Origin: Phenylobacterium aquaticum
Lineage (GTDB): Bacteria; Pseudomonadota; Alphaproteobacteria; Caulobacterales; Caulobacteraceae
Length of the DNA stretch: 64,000 bases
Direction: 5' to 3'
Assembly (NCBI RefSeq): GCF_022695515.1
Contig: NZ_JALDPT010000017.1
Span: 37,813-101,812, forward strand
Of the stretch, positions 32,855 to 42,586 are shown in pieces. Positions within the stretch are counted from its first letter, which is position 1. Each line of letters starts with the position of its first letter. Both the position numbers and the translations under genes were made by a program. The notes below the pieces were generated by a model. It was not told the DNA's origin and searched no databases. It saw only the letters and a program-made list of their open reading frames with translations.

Positions 32855-34390
32855 ATGAGTCTGCTCGCGCCTGGACAGACCTGCTGGCGACGGGAACGCG
32901 CCGGTCGCGCGGCCTTCCTGGTCGACACCGAGGCCTATTTCAACGCCGTCTATGAGGCCCTGCGCGGGGCCCGCCGCTCCATCCTGCTGCTGGGCTGGGG
33001 GTTCGATCCGCGCACCCGGCTGTTCCCGGACGGGGAGACCGCCGCCGACACCCCCGACGAGGTGGGGCGGTTCCTGCTGACCTTGTCGCGGACGCGGCCG
33101 GACCTGGATATCCGCCTGCTGATCTGGAAGTCGGCCCTGCCGATCAGCGCCAGCCAGGAATTCTTCCCGCACCGCGCGCGCCGCTGGTTCGAGAACACCG
33201 GCGTGCATTTCCGCCTGGACGACAGCGTGCCCCTGGGCGCCTGCCATCACCAGAAGGTGCTGGTGGTCGACGACGCGCTGGCCTTCTGCGGCGGGGGTGA
33301 CATCGCCGTGGACCGCTGGGACACGCCCGGCCATCTGGACGACGATCGCCGCCGGCTGATGCCGGACCATGACTGTCACGCCCCTCGCCACGAGGTGATG
33401 ATGATGGTCGATGGGCCCGCCGCCCGGGCCCTGGGCGACCTGGCGCGCGAGCGCTGGCATCGGGCGACGGGCGAGACCCTGGCCCCACCGCCGCTGGCGA
33501 CCGAGGACCCGTGGCCGGCCCGGGTGCCCGCCGCCCTGAAGGACGTCGCCATCGCCATCGCCCGCACCGAGCCGGCCTGGCGCGGTCGCGAGGGCGTGGC
33601 CGAGATCAGGCGCCTGACCCTGGCCGCCATCCATGCGGCGCGGGAGGTCATCTATCTGGAGAACCAGTACTTCACCTCCCCGCCCGTGGTGGAGGCGCTG
33701 GCCGCGCGCCTGGCCGAGCCGGACGGGCCGGAGATCGTGCTGGTCTCCACCGGCCAAGCGCCCAGCTGGTTCGATCGGCTGACCATGGACCGGGCGCGGT
33801 CCAACATGCTGTGGCGGCTGCGGGCCGCGGACATCTTCGGCCGGTTCCGCGCCTATTATCCGGTCACGGCGGGCGGGGAGAAGATCATCGTCCATTCCAA
33901 GGTCTCGGTGTTCGACGACGCCCTGGCCCGCGTCGGATCGGCCAATCTGTCCAATCGCTCGGGCGGGTTCGACACCGAGTGCGAGCTGGCGGTGGAGGCT
34001 GCGACCCTGGACGACCAGGCCCAGATCAGCGCCCTGCGCGACCGGCTGGTCGGCCATTTCATGGGCCACACCGGTGACGCCGTCGCCAAGGCCCGCGCCG
34101 CCGGCGGTGGCCTGATCGCGGCGATCGAGGCCCTGAACCGGGGCGGGCGGCTGAAACCCATCCTGCCCCTGAAGCTGACCCCTCTGGGGGAGTTCGTGTC
34201 GGCCTGGCACCTGGGCGATCCGGCCGACACGGCCGATTCCTGGCGGATCGGGCGCAGGCGCGAGCGGCTCTACGCCCAGGCCCGGGCCTTCGATGCACGG
34301 GAGCTGCTGCACGGCCACGACTGGACCGCGCCGCTCATCTCAGGCGGAAGTCCATCACCAGGGGCAGGTGATCCGACGCCGCCCGCGTGA
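32855..34390 (+). CDS. Phospholipase D-like protein (cardiolipin synthase-like)
   Basis: A 511-residue protein with two HKD-type motifs: HHQKVLVVDDALAFCGGGD (near residue 131) and HSKVSVFDDALARVGSANLSNRS (near 346). It belongs to the PLD superfamily and may transfer or hydrolyse phosphatidyl groups; it has no obvious membrane anchor. The last 18 codons overlap the convergent EEP-family gene. Confidence 0.9.
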   Translation: MSLLAPGQTCWRRERAGRAAFLVDTEAYFNAVYEALRGARRSILLLGWGFDPRTRLFPDGETAADTPDEVGRFLLTLSRTRPDLDIRLLIWKSALPISASQEFFPHRARRWFENTGVHFRLDDSVPLGACHHQKVLVVDDALAFCGGGDIAVDRWDTPGHLDDDRRRLMPDHDCHAPRHEVMMMVDGPAARALGDLARERWHRATGETLAPPPLATEDPWPARVPAALKDVAIAIARTEPAWRGREGVAEIRRLTLAAIHAAREVIYLENQYFTSPPVVEALAARLAEPDGPEIVLVSTGQAPSWFDRLTMDRARSNMLWRLRAADIFGRFRAYYPVTAGGEKIIVHSKVSVFDDALARVGSANLSNRSGGFDTECELAVEAATLDDQAQISALRDRLVGHFMGHTGDAVAKARAAGGGLIAAIEALNRGGRLKPILPLKLTPLGEFVSAWHLGDPADTADSWRIGRRRERLYAQARAFDARELLHGHDWTAPLISGGSPSPGAGDPTPPA

Positions 34391-35065
34391 GGGGCAGATA
34401 GGGCGCGAACACCTCCGTGACCTCAATCTCGTCGCTGACGAACAGATGGTCGATGCGCAGGACAGGCAGGCGCGAGGGGAAGGTGGCGGTCGGCGATCGC
34501 TCCGGCGACAAGGCCGCGCGGGCTTGAGCCGCCGGGTCAGGGTGCGGTGGACGACCGAGGCCGCGGTGGCGTTGAAGTCGCCCAGCAGGATGACCGGGCC
34601 GGTGCAGTCGGGGTGGGCCAGCCACTCGGGGCCCGCCAGGGCCTCAGCCTGGAGCTGCTGTTCGCGCGGGACCAGGCCCAGATGGGTGTTGAGGATCTGG
34701 ACCGGCCGGCCCTCGATCTCGACCTCCACCCACAGGGCGCCGCGCGGCTCCAGCCGAGGGGCCGGGCGATAGCCTGGCAGGGGGCCGGTCCGCACCTTGC
34801 GCTCCGGAAGCCGGGTCAGGATGGCGTCGCCATATCGCTCCTCCTCGACCTTGAGGGCGGCGTGGAAGTGGAAGCTCATGTCCAGGCGCCGCGCGATCTC
34901 GTGGGCCTGGTCGACGCCGCCGGTGCGGGCGCGGCCGACATCCAGCTCCTGGAGAGCGACAATGTCGGGGGCCAGGGCCCCGATCACCTCGGCCACCCGG
35001 CCGACGTCCAGCCGGCGATCGGTCCCGACGCAGCGATGCACATTATAGGTGAGGATGCGGGCCAT
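34335..35065 (-). CDS. Endonuclease/exonuclease/phosphatase-family protein, frameshifted
   Basis: The N-terminal part (MARILTYNVHRCVGTD, then IVALQELDVGR, NTHLGL and LLGDFNA) and the C-terminal part (LRIDHLFVS, then SDHLPLVMDFRL) of one EEP-family hydrolase lie in two frames. The switch, at about 34,512-34,535, fits one deleted base in a GC-rich run. All catalytic motifs are present across both frames. It neighbours the PLD gene, and such pairs are common. The frameshift may be an assembly error. Confidence 0.82.
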
Positions 35066-35142
35066 GGCTCATGGTGGGCGCGCCCGGCGTTGCAGGGCAA
35101 GATGGTCCAACGGCTGGCGACCGGCGAAGGTTCAGGGCAATA

Positions 35143-35535
35143 GTGAGCGCGACGAAGAGTGGGGATGTCGCCATGCAAGCCGCTGAACCGCCGCCGCCCG
35201 CCCCTCCGGCGCTGACCGAGCCGGCGCCGACGCCTGCCCCCATCCATCTTGATCCGCGCATGTTTGTTCGTACGCCGCGGCAAGCCGACTGGAACCGCTG
35301 GCTGCCGGGCCCCAATCCGCGTTTCCCGCTTCTGAGCGTGAAGCTCCGATGCGTGGTGGGCGATGAGGGGCGAATGGAGAGTTGTACTGTGGACGACGAG
35401 GATCCTCCGGGAATTCGCGTGGGCGCGGCGGCGCTCAAGGTCAGCGGCAAGTTCCAGATGCCTGCGGTGCTGAACGGGGTTTCGACCAAGGGGGGCGTCG
35501 TTGTCATTCCTGTAAAGATGCGGGCTCCGATGTGA
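35143..35535 (+). CDS. Pro-rich protein with TonB C-terminal-like domain
   Basis: About 130 residues: an Ala/Pro-rich N-terminus and then a domain (LLSVKLRCVVGDEGRMESCTV, ending GGVVVIPVKMRAP) that resembles the TonB C-terminal fold. No membrane anchor is visible. The start is uncertain: GTG 35143 or ATG 35173. The stop overlaps the next gene (GTGA), whose product has a related C-terminal pattern. Confidence 0.6.
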   Translation: MSATKSGDVAMQAAEPPPPAPPALTEPAPTPAPIHLDPRMFVRTPRQADWNRWLPGPNPRFPLLSVKLRCVVGDEGRMESCTVDDEDPPGIRVGAAALKVSGKFQMPAVLNGVSTKGGVVVIPVKMRAPM

Positions 35536-35831
35536 CCGGCTCTTCTCCTCTCGGTGAGCTGCTCCTGGCGGCTGTGGCGTTCTCGATTCTGTCGTCGGGA
35601 CTGGCTTGCGCCGGCGTCCCGCCCACCGACCGGCAGGGGCGGGCGATGGTGCGGTGCCAGGTCGCGGCGACCGGGCGGCTGACCCACTGCGTGGCGCTGT
35701 CCGAGAGCCCGGCCGGCGCCAATGTCGGCGCCTTCGCCGTGAAGCTGGCCGAGGCCTATCGGGTGCAGCCCGGCGACCGCCGGATCCGGGGCGGGGCCAT
35801 CACGATTCCCATGCGCTTCAAGCTGCCGTGA
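35532..35831 (+). CDS. Exported small TonB-domain-like protein
   Basis: A 99-residue protein starting at GTG inside the preceding stop. Residues 8-26 are hydrophobic, like a signal peptide. The mature part (GRAMVRCQVAATGRLTHCVALSE, ending ITIPMRFKLP) resembles a TonB C-terminal-like domain and the partner upstream. The two may derive from a duplication; the function is unknown. Confidence 0.6.
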   Translation: MTGSSPLGELLLAAVAFSILSSGLACAGVPPTDRQGRAMVRCQVAATGRLTHCVALSESPAGANVGAFAVKLAEAYRVQPGDRRIRGGAITIPMRFKLP

Positions 35832-35950
35832 CCGGCTCGCAAGAAAATGGCTTACGTTGACGTAAGCGTCATCTTTCCATTCGGAACCGCTCTGCGTATG
35901 TTCCGCCCGCCTGAAATACGCTGTAAGCGCACGCCCCAGGGAGACCCGTC

Positions 35951-37153
35951 ATGAACCTCGACTTTTCGGCCGAAGACAACGCATTCCGCGAGGAGGCCCG
36001 CACCTTCATCGCCGAGAATTATCCCAAGGCTCTGCGTGACAAGCAGGACCGCGGCGAGACCCTGGACAAGGAAGACTATCTGTCCTGGCACCGCATCCTG
36101 GCCAAGAAGGGCTGGTCCGCGCCGTCGTGGCCCAAGGAGTGGGGCGGCACCGACTGGACGCCCACCCAGAAGTACATCTGGTCCGAGGAACAGGCCCGGG
36201 CCGACACCATCGGCATCCTGCCCTTCGGCGTCGCCATGCTGGCCCCGGTGATCTACACCTTCGGCACCGAGGAGCAGAAGGCGAAGTTCCTCCCGGACAT
36301 CCGTGACGGCAAGATCTGGTGGTGCCAGGGCTATTCCGAGCCGGGCGCCGGCTCCGACCTGGCCTCGCTGAAGACCAAGGCCGAACGGGTCACGGGCGAC
36401 GACGGCAAGGAATACTACATCGTCAACGGCCAGAAGACCTGGACCACGCTCGGCCAGCACGCCGACTGGGGCTTCTTCCTGGTCCGCACCGACCAGAACG
36501 CCAAGCCGCAGTCGGGCATCTCCTTCCTGCTGATCGACATGAAGAGCCCGGGCATCGAGGTGCGCCGCATCACGACGCTGGAAGGCGGCCATGAGGTCAA
36601 CGACGTCTTCCTCGACAACGTGAAGGTGCCCGTCGAGAACCGCGTGTTCCACGAGAACCAGGGCTGGACCTGCGCCAAGGCGCTGCTCGCCCACGAGCGC
36701 TCCGGCATCGCCGGCGTCGCCCGCTCGAAGCGCGGCCTGGAGCGTCTGCGCCAGATGGCCACCACCGAGATGTCGGACGCCGCCGGCCCGCTGCTGCAGG
36801 ACCCCTTCTTCAAGCGCAAGGTGGCCGAACTCGAGATCGACCTGACCGCGCTGGAATACACCGAGCTGCGCGTGCTGGCCGGCGAGTCCAGCGGCAAGGG
36901 CCCGGGCACCGAGAGCTCGATCCTGAAGATCAAGGGCACCGAGATCCAGCAGCGCCTGCAGGACCTCGCCCTGGAAGCCGTGGGTCACTACGGCGCGCCC
37001 TTCATCACCGGCGGGCACCACAACATGCCGATCGGCCCGGCCTATGCCGAAGGCCTGGCCGGCGACTATTTCAATGGCCGCAAGACTTCGATCTATGGCG
37101 GCTCGAACGAGATCCAGCGCAACATCATCTCCAAGATGGTCCTGGGCCTGTAG
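35951..37153 (+). CDS. Acyl-CoA dehydrogenase (first of a pair)
   Basis: A 400-residue FAD enzyme with complete family layout: N-terminal helices, YSEPGAGSDLASLKT, INGQKTWTTLGQHADW-type flavin region, and a C-terminal IYGGSNEIQRNIISKMVLGL. It oxidises an acyl-CoA; the substrate is unknown. The second, smaller dehydrogenase gene follows after a DUF559 cassette, and such pairs may form heteromeric enzymes. Confidence 0.93.
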   Translation: MNLDFSAEDNAFREEARTFIAENYPKALRDKQDRGETLDKEDYLSWHRILAKKGWSAPSWPKEWGGTDWTPTQKYIWSEEQARADTIGILPFGVAMLAPVIYTFGTEEQKAKFLPDIRDGKIWWCQGYSEPGAGSDLASLKTKAERVTGDDGKEYYIVNGQKTWTTLGQHADWGFFLVRTDQNAKPQSGISFLLIDMKSPGIEVRRITTLEGGHEVNDVFLDNVKVPVENRVFHENQGWTCAKALLAHERSGIAGVARSKRGLERLRQMATTEMSDAAGPLLQDPFFKRKVAELEIDLTALEYTELRVLAGESSGKGPGTESSILKIKGTEIQQRLQDLALEAVGHYGAPFITGGHHNMPIGPAYAEGLAGDYFNGRKTSIYGGSNEIQRNIISKMVLGL

Positions 37154-37171
37154 GGAGAGCCAACCCGATTT

Positions 37172-37618
37172 CCCCTCCCCCTTGCGGGGAGGGGGTAGGG
37201 GGTGGGGGTGCCGGAGCGAACGCCAGGAGCTTTGCACAGGTCGGATCGCGCCTCGGGAATTTCGAGGCGCACGCGTCGAACGCCGACCCGCGCTGAAGCC
37301 AAACTGTGGCAGGGTCTCCGCCGACTGGAGATCCAGGACACCCACTTCCGACGTCAGGCCCCGATGGGGACTTACGTGGTCGATTTCGTCTGTCATTCGG
37401 CTCGATTGATCATCGAGGTGGACGGCGGGGTTCATGCTCTCGATCAAGTCGCCCTGCGCGATTTCGAGCGAGAGACCTGGCTCAAGGGACGCGGCTATCG
37501 TGTCCTGCGGGTCTCGAACGACGAGGTCATGAGCGACATAACATCGGTGCTGGAGCGGATTGTCGCCGCGCTCAGAGCCGACACCCCCACCCCAACCCCT
37601 CCCCGCAAGGGGGAGGGG
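37172..37618. repeat. Long inverted repeats enclosing the DUF559 gene
   Basis: The left arm (37172-37210) and the right arm (37582-37618) are near-identical inverted copies of about 37-39 bp. Each arm also contains its own hairpin, CCCCTCCCC/GGGGAGGGG with a 5-base loop. The unit, about 447 bp, sits exactly between two dehydrogenase genes, like an inserted cassette. There is no transposase. Confidence 0.75.
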
Positions 37619-37624
37619 CTCTAA
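37202..37624 (+). CDS. DUF559 (Vsr-like) endonuclease-domain protein in repeat cassette
   Basis: A 140-residue protein. The DUF559 core, with LWQGLRRLEIQDTHFRRQ, GTYVVDFVCHSARLIIEVDGG and LKGRGYRVLRVSNDEV, shows the Asp and Glu of a Vsr-like/PD-(D/E)xK nuclease fold. The first and last residues (ending TPTPPRKGEGL) are encoded by the inverted repeats themselves. GTG 37202 or 37208 is the likely start. Such proteins are widespread in alphaproteobacteria; their role is unknown, but nicking at the repeats is possible. Confidence 0.8.
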   Translation: MGVPERTPGALHRSDRASGISRRTRRTPTRAEAKLWQGLRRLEIQDTHFRRQAPMGTYVVDFVCHSARLIIEVDGGVHALDQVALRDFERETWLKGRGYRVLRVSNDEVMSDITSVLERIVAALRADTPTPTPPRKGEGL

Positions 37625-37636
37625 GGAGGAAATCAC

Positions 37637-38781
37637 ATGGATTTCAGCTTCACCGAAGAACAGTCGATGCTCCGCGACACCGTCGCGAGCTATCTGTCGG
37701 ACAACTACAGCTTTGATCAGCGTCGCGCGGCCCTGAAGGCCGAGCCGCGCTGGCGTCCGGACGTCTGGAAGGCGTTCGCCGAAGAGCTCGGCATCCTGGG
37801 CGCCCCGTTCGCCGAGGAGCTTGGCGGCCTGGGCGGCGGCGTCACCGAGAACATGGTGGTCATGGAAGAGCTGGGTAAGGCGCTGGTCGTCGAGCCCTAT
37901 CTCGGCACCGTGGTGATCGGCGGCGGCTTCCTGAAGCACTCGGCCTATGCCGGCGCCAGCGACGTGATCGGCAAGATCATCGCCGGCGAGGCCATCATCG
38001 CCTTCGCCTATGCCGAGCCCCAGGCCCGCTACACTTGGCAGGACCTGAAGACCACGGCCAAGAAGGACGGCGCGGGCTATGTGCTGAACGGCCACAAGGC
38101 GGTCGTGATCGGCGCGCCCTACGCGACCCACCTGATCGTCACCGCTCGCACCGGCGGCGGCCAGCGCGAGGCCCAGGGCGTGTCGGTGTTCCTGGTCGAG
38201 AAGTCGGCCAAGGGCGTCACCACCCGCGACTACCCCACCGTCGACGCTTCCTGGCTTCGGAAGTCTATTTCGAGAACGTCTCGGTCGGCGCCGACGCCCT
38301 GATCGGGGCCGAGGGCCAGTCGCTGGCCCTGGTCGAGAAGGTGATGGACGAGGCCGTGGCCGCGACCTGCGCCGAGGCCTGCGGCGTGCTGCGCAAGCTG
38401 CACGAAGGCACGCTGGAATACACCAAGCAGCGCAAGCAGTTCGGCCAGCCGATCTCGTCCTTCCAGGTGCTGCAGCACCGCATGGTGGACATGTTCATCC
38501 AGCTCGAGCAGTCGATCTCGATGACCTATATGGCCACCATCAAGCTGACCGACACCGACGTCGAGCGGGCCAAGGCCGTCGCCGCGGCCAAGGTGCAGAT
38601 CGGCAAGGCCTGCAAGTTTGTCGGCCAGAACGCCATCCAGCTGCACGGCGGCATGGGCATGACCGACGAAATGGCCATCGGCCACTACTTCAAGCGCGCC
38701 ACCATGATCGAGGGGGCCTTCGGCTCCACCGACCACTATCTGGCCCGCTACGAGACCCTGTCCCTGGGCGCCGCCGCCTAA
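37637..38781 (+). CDS. Acyl-CoA dehydrogenase (second of a pair), frameshifted
   Basis: The N-terminal part (MDFSFTEEQSMLRDTVASYL through GVTTRDYPTVDASW) and the C-terminal part (ASEVYFENVSVGADALIG, then QLHGGMGMTDEMAIGHYFKR) of one enzyme of about 380 residues lie in frames that differ by -1. The switch at about 38,250 fits one missing base. The ribosome site AAGGAGG (37623-37629) is ideal. It is probably a functional partner of the first dehydrogenase, with the frameshift being an assembly error. Confidence 0.88.
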
Positions 38782-39128
38782 GGACTGTCTGAGACATCCC
38801 GCACCCGGGCTTAAAGTCCGGGTGCGGATGATTTCCCCCGCGCCGGGACAAGGGCGCCTTCCTCCCAAAATCAGGCCTGACCGACCGCCTTTTGCGCTGC
38901 GGCGCGCCGTCGCGTCTGGTGATTTTGGTTTTCAAAAAATTCAATGAAAACAAACATAATGCCGAATATCCGTAGGCTGAATTAGTCCGTAGGCGGATTT
39001 AATTCTTGCCATTGAGCGCGGCTGTGCCGATCCTTGCCTGGACGCGTTGACGACTAGGAGGGTGAGAGCCCCTGGAAGCCGCTCCGCGTCTCTTTCTGGC
39101 TCAACCGGCTGGTCAAGGAGACGCCGAC
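38782..39128. other. 347-bp intergenic region
   Basis: It contains the stem-loop at 38800-38826 and, further on, an AT-rich patch with the direct repeat TCCGTAGGC at 38969-38977 and 38986-38994 (17-bp spacing), a possible regulator site. A ribosome site AAGGAG for the small gene at 39129 lies at 39115-39120. No other gene was seen. Confidence 0.5.
38800..38826 (+). terminator. Stem-loop after acyl-CoA dehydrogenase gene
   Basis: CGCACCCGG and CCGGGTGCG pair perfectly over 9 bp around GCTTAAAGT, 18 bases after the stop. Only a weak T-rich stretch follows. Confidence 0.55.
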
Positions 39129-39263
39129 ATGACCGTATCGAAGATGGACCACGCTATGCTGTCCTTCGCCTTTCTGGGCAGCCTTTCGGCGCCCGCCCGG
39201 CGCAATGACAAGCGTCCGCCCAAGGCGCCCGCGGCCCAGGACGCCAAGCGCGCCGAGCGGTAG
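39129..39263 (+). CDS. Possible 44-aa small protein
   Basis: A short frame with a good AAGGAG ribosome site 8 bases upstream. The product has a short hydrophobic part (HAMLSFAFLGSLSAPA) and a basic Lys/Arg/Pro-rich tail. It precedes the DUF3052-like gene on the same strand. No homology is recognised, so the call rests on the ribosome site and context. Confidence 0.45.
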   Translation: MTVSKMDHAMLSFAFLGSLSAPARRNDKRPPKAPAAQDAKRAER

Positions 39264-39320
39264 TCCGGGCTTGCCCGCCAGGCTTCTGTCCCGCTATCGG
39301 CAGGGACCTGGGAGACGCAC

Positions 39321-39914
39321 ATGGGCAAGGACGCGACGGTCCGCGCGACATTCACCGACGGTCCTGAGGAGGGGCGGCTGCAGTTCGAGGCCGGCCGGCT
39401 GCTGTTCCGCGGCGCCCGGCGACGGGTGTTCGAGGGCGAGGCCCTGGCTGGCCTGAAGGCCGAGGGCGAAGACCTGGTCCTGGCCGACGGCAGCCGGTTT
39501 GCGCTGGGCGCCAAGGCGGCGGTGAGCTGGGCCCAGGCGATCCTCAACCCCAAGGGGCGGCTCGACAAGATCGGCGTGAAGCCCGGCATGCGGGTGGCGG
39601 TGGTCAATGTCGCCGACGCGGATCTGGCGGGGGAACTGGCCGCCCGGGATGCGGCCCCGGTCGGCGACCTGAGCGATCTCGACCTCTTATTCTATGGCGC
39701 CGACAGCCCCGCTGAACTTGACCGGATCCCGGAGCTCATTCCCGCCCTGGCCGAGAAGGGCGCGCTCTGGATCGCGTCGCGCAAGGGCAAGGCCGCCACG
39801 CTCAAGGACGTCGAGGTGATGGCGGCGGCCAAGGCGCACGGTCTGGTCGACAATAAGGTGGTGGGCTTTTCCGACACCCTGACCGCGCTCCGATTCACCC
39901 GTCGGCGCGTCTGA
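39321..39914 (+). CDS. DUF3052-like protein
   Basis: A 197-residue protein. The C-terminal 125 residues (NPKGRLDKIGVKPGMRVAVVNV, then DLDLLFYGADSPAEL, KGALWIASRKGKA and LVDNKVVGFSDTLTALRFTRR) match the DUF3052 family. The N-terminal 70 residues form a beta-rich extension. The function is unknown. Confidence 0.75.
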   Translation: MGKDATVRATFTDGPEEGRLQFEAGRLLFRGARRRVFEGEALAGLKAEGEDLVLADGSRFALGAKAAVSWAQAILNPKGRLDKIGVKPGMRVAVVNVADADLAGELAARDAAPVGDLSDLDLLFYGADSPAELDRIPELIPALAEKGALWIASRKGKAATLKDVEVMAAAKAHGLVDNKVVGFSDTLTALRFTRRRV

Positions 39915-39987
39915 CACAGGGCATGAGACATCGGGGCGCGGCCGATTGCGGTTGCCCCGCGGGGAGAAGCAGGCTTAAGCCACGGCC

Positions 39988-40880
39988 ATGGCGCTTCGCG
40001 ACTTCGCCCTCATGGTCCTGGTCTGCCTGATCTGGTCCTCCAACAATATCGTCTCCAAGTTCGTGGTCAGTCACATGGGCGTGGAGCCGCTGTTCTATGC
40101 GGCCCTGCGCTTCGCCATCGTCGCGGTGGCGGTGTGCCGCTGGCTCCTGCCGGCGCCGCGGCCGCTGTGGCGGCTGGTGGTGGTGGCGCTCTTGATGGGC
40201 GGCGGCAATTTCGCCCTGATGTTCGTGGGGCTGAAGACCTCCAGCCCCTCTTCGGTGGCGATCGTCAGCCAGCTGGGCGTGCCCATGACCGCGGTGATGA
40301 GCTGGTTCATGCTGGGCGAGCGGCTCGACGCCCGCCGGGCCTTCGGCGTGGCCCTGACGCTGGCCGGCGTGCTGCTGGTCATGTGGGACCCGCGCGGCCT
40401 GCACGCCTCCTTCGGTCTGCTCTATGTGGTCGCCGCCACGGTGCTGGGCTCGCTGGGCGCGGTGATGATGAAGCAGATGCCGGGCGTGAAGCCGTTGCAG
40501 TTCCAGGCCTGGGTCGCTTCGCCTCGATGTTTCCGCTGTTTGTGCTGTCCTTCTGGCTGGAGCCCGGCGCCTGGCGCGGGGCGGTGAACGCCGGCCAGCC
40601 CTTTGTCGCCGCCGTGCTGTTCTCGGCCCTGATCGTCTCGGTCAGCGCCCACACCGCCTATTACGGCCTGATCCAGCGCTATGAGGCGACGCTGGTCTCG
40701 CCGCTCACCCTGATGACGCCGCTCGGCACCATCGCGCTCGGGGTGATGATCACCCATGACAGCTTCGGCCCGCGGATGGCGATCGGCTCGGCCATCGCGC
40801 TCGCCGGCGTGCTGGTGATCGCCTTGCGGCCGAACCAGATCATGAGCCTGCTGCTCGCCTTACGGCCCAGGTCGCAATAG
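39988..40880 (+). CDS. EamA/DMT-family transporter, frameshifted
   Basis: A ten-helix drug/metabolite transporter of about 297 residues. The first half (MALRDFALMVLVCLIWSSNN and following) and second half (SMFPLFVLSFWLEPGAW through ALRPNQIMSLLL) are in two frames. The switch at about 40,517 is explained by one missing G in GGTCG-CTTCGCC. All helices are then present. An assembly error is more likely than a true lesion. The substrate is unknown. Confidence 0.87.
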
Positions 40881-40890
40881 GCTGTCCCGC

Positions 40891-41610
40891 ATGGACCTGA
40901 TCGACGCGCCTTCGCCCAATTTCGACGCTCGCAAGAGCCCGCCGGACATGATCGTCCTGCACTATACCGGCATGCAGACCGGGGAGGCGGCGCTGGCGCG
41001 GCTGCGCGACCCGGAGGCCAAGGTCAGCTCGCACTATCTGGTCGAGGAGGACGGGCGGGTCTTCCGGCTGGTGCCCGAGGAACGGCGCGCCTGGCACGCC
41101 GGGGTGTCGTCCTGGAAGGGGCAGACCGACATCAACGCCCGCTCGATCGGGATCGAGATCGTCAATCCGGGCCATGAGTTCGGCTATCGCGACTTTCCGG
41201 AGGCCCAGGTCGCTGCGGTGATCGCCCTGGTCGGCGAGATCCGCGGCCGCTGGAAGGTCGAGGACGGCTATATCGTCGGCCACTCCGACGTCGCCCCCGA
41301 CCGCAAGGAAGATCCCGGCGAGCTGTTCCCCTGGAAGCGACTGGCCGAGGCCGGCCACGGCCTGTGGATTGAACCGCCCGCCGCGCCCGGCGACCCGCTG
41401 GGCGAGGGGGAGGAGGGGGCCGGGGTGTTCGCCCTGCAGGCGGGCTTCACCCGGCTGGGCTATGACTGCGCGCCGTCGGGGGTGTTCGACGCCCACACCA
41501 CCTCGGTCGTCCGGGCCTTCCAGCGCCATTGGCGGCCGGACAAGGTCGACGGGGTGGCCGACGGCGAGACCCGGGCGCGGCTGATCGGCCTTCTGAGACT
41601 GGGGACGTGA
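40891..41610 (+). CDS. amiD: N-acetylmuramoyl-L-alanine amidase with peptidoglycan-binding domain
   Basis: A 239-residue protein. The amidase_2 domain has the zinc ligands in IVLHYTGM, the middle His (AWHAGVSSWKG) and HSDVAPDRKEDPG. A C-terminal peptidoglycan-binding domain (AGFTRLGYD, then VVRAFQRHWRPDKVDG) follows. It resembles AmiD and probably cleaves muropeptides or anhydro-muramyl peptides. No signal peptide is seen, so it may be cytoplasmic like AmpD. Confidence 0.9.
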   Translation: MDLIDAPSPNFDARKSPPDMIVLHYTGMQTGEAALARLRDPEAKVSSHYLVEEDGRVFRLVPEERRAWHAGVSSWKGQTDINARSIGIEIVNPGHEFGYRDFPEAQVAAVIALVGEIRGRWKVEDGYIVGHSDVAPDRKEDPGELFPWKRLAEAGHGLWIEPPAAPGDPLGEGEEGAGVFALQAGFTRLGYDCAPSGVFDAHTTSVVRAFQRHWRPDKVDGVADGETRARLIGLLRLGT

Positions 41611-41629
41611 GCGCGGACGCCGCGGCCCG

Positions 41630-42169
41630 ATGAACCTGACCCGCCAGACCCTGCAGGCTGGCGCCTATAGCCTGCGGCCTCTGGCGCGGGGCGACGCCCG
41701 CGATCTGCTGGCCCTGTTCGGCGACCCGGCGGTGGTCCAGTTCATGGATATCGAGCCGCTGACGGCGATCGACCAGGCCCGCGACATCATTGATTGGGCC
41801 CGCGAACTCGCCGAGCGCGGCGACGGCCTGCGCTGGTCGATCCGGCGCGCGGGGGAGGGGCGCCTGATCGGCACCTGCGGTTTCAACACGATCGAGCTCG
41901 AGCGCGGCCGGCGCGGCGAGGTGGCCTATGATCTGGCCCAGGCCGAGTGGGGCAGGGGCGTGATGAGCGAGATCCTGCCGCATGTGATCGCCTACGGCTT
42001 CGGGGCCCTGGGGCTGCACCGGCTGGAAGCCATGGTGACGGTCGGCAACGGCCGCTCCTGCGCCCTGCTGGAGCGGCACGGCTTCCAGCGCGAGGGGCTG
42101 CTGCGCGATCACGCCTGGTGGAAGGGCCGCTACTGGGACCAGCTCATCTATGGGCGGGTGGCCGATTGA
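41630..42169 (+). CDS. GNAT acetyltransferase, RimJ/RimL type
   Basis: A 179-residue acetyltransferase. The acetyl-CoA-binding region is near EVAYDLAQAEWGRGVMSEIL, and the C-terminal ALGLHRLEAMVTVGNGRSCALLERHGFQREGLLRDHAWWKG is typical of the RimJ/RimL group. The substrate is unknown. Confidence 0.9.
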   Translation: MNLTRQTLQAGAYSLRPLARGDARDLLALFGDPAVVQFMDIEPLTAIDQARDIIDWARELAERGDGLRWSIRRAGEGRLIGTCGFNTIELERGRRGEVAYDLAQAEWGRGVMSEILPHVIAYGFGALGLHRLEAMVTVGNGRSCALLERHGFQREGLLRDHAWWKGRYWDQLIYGRVAD

Positions 42170-42202
42170 CCCCGGGGCCGGGCCAGACCATGGTCCGCGC
42201 GG

Positions 42203-42586
<384 letters not shown>

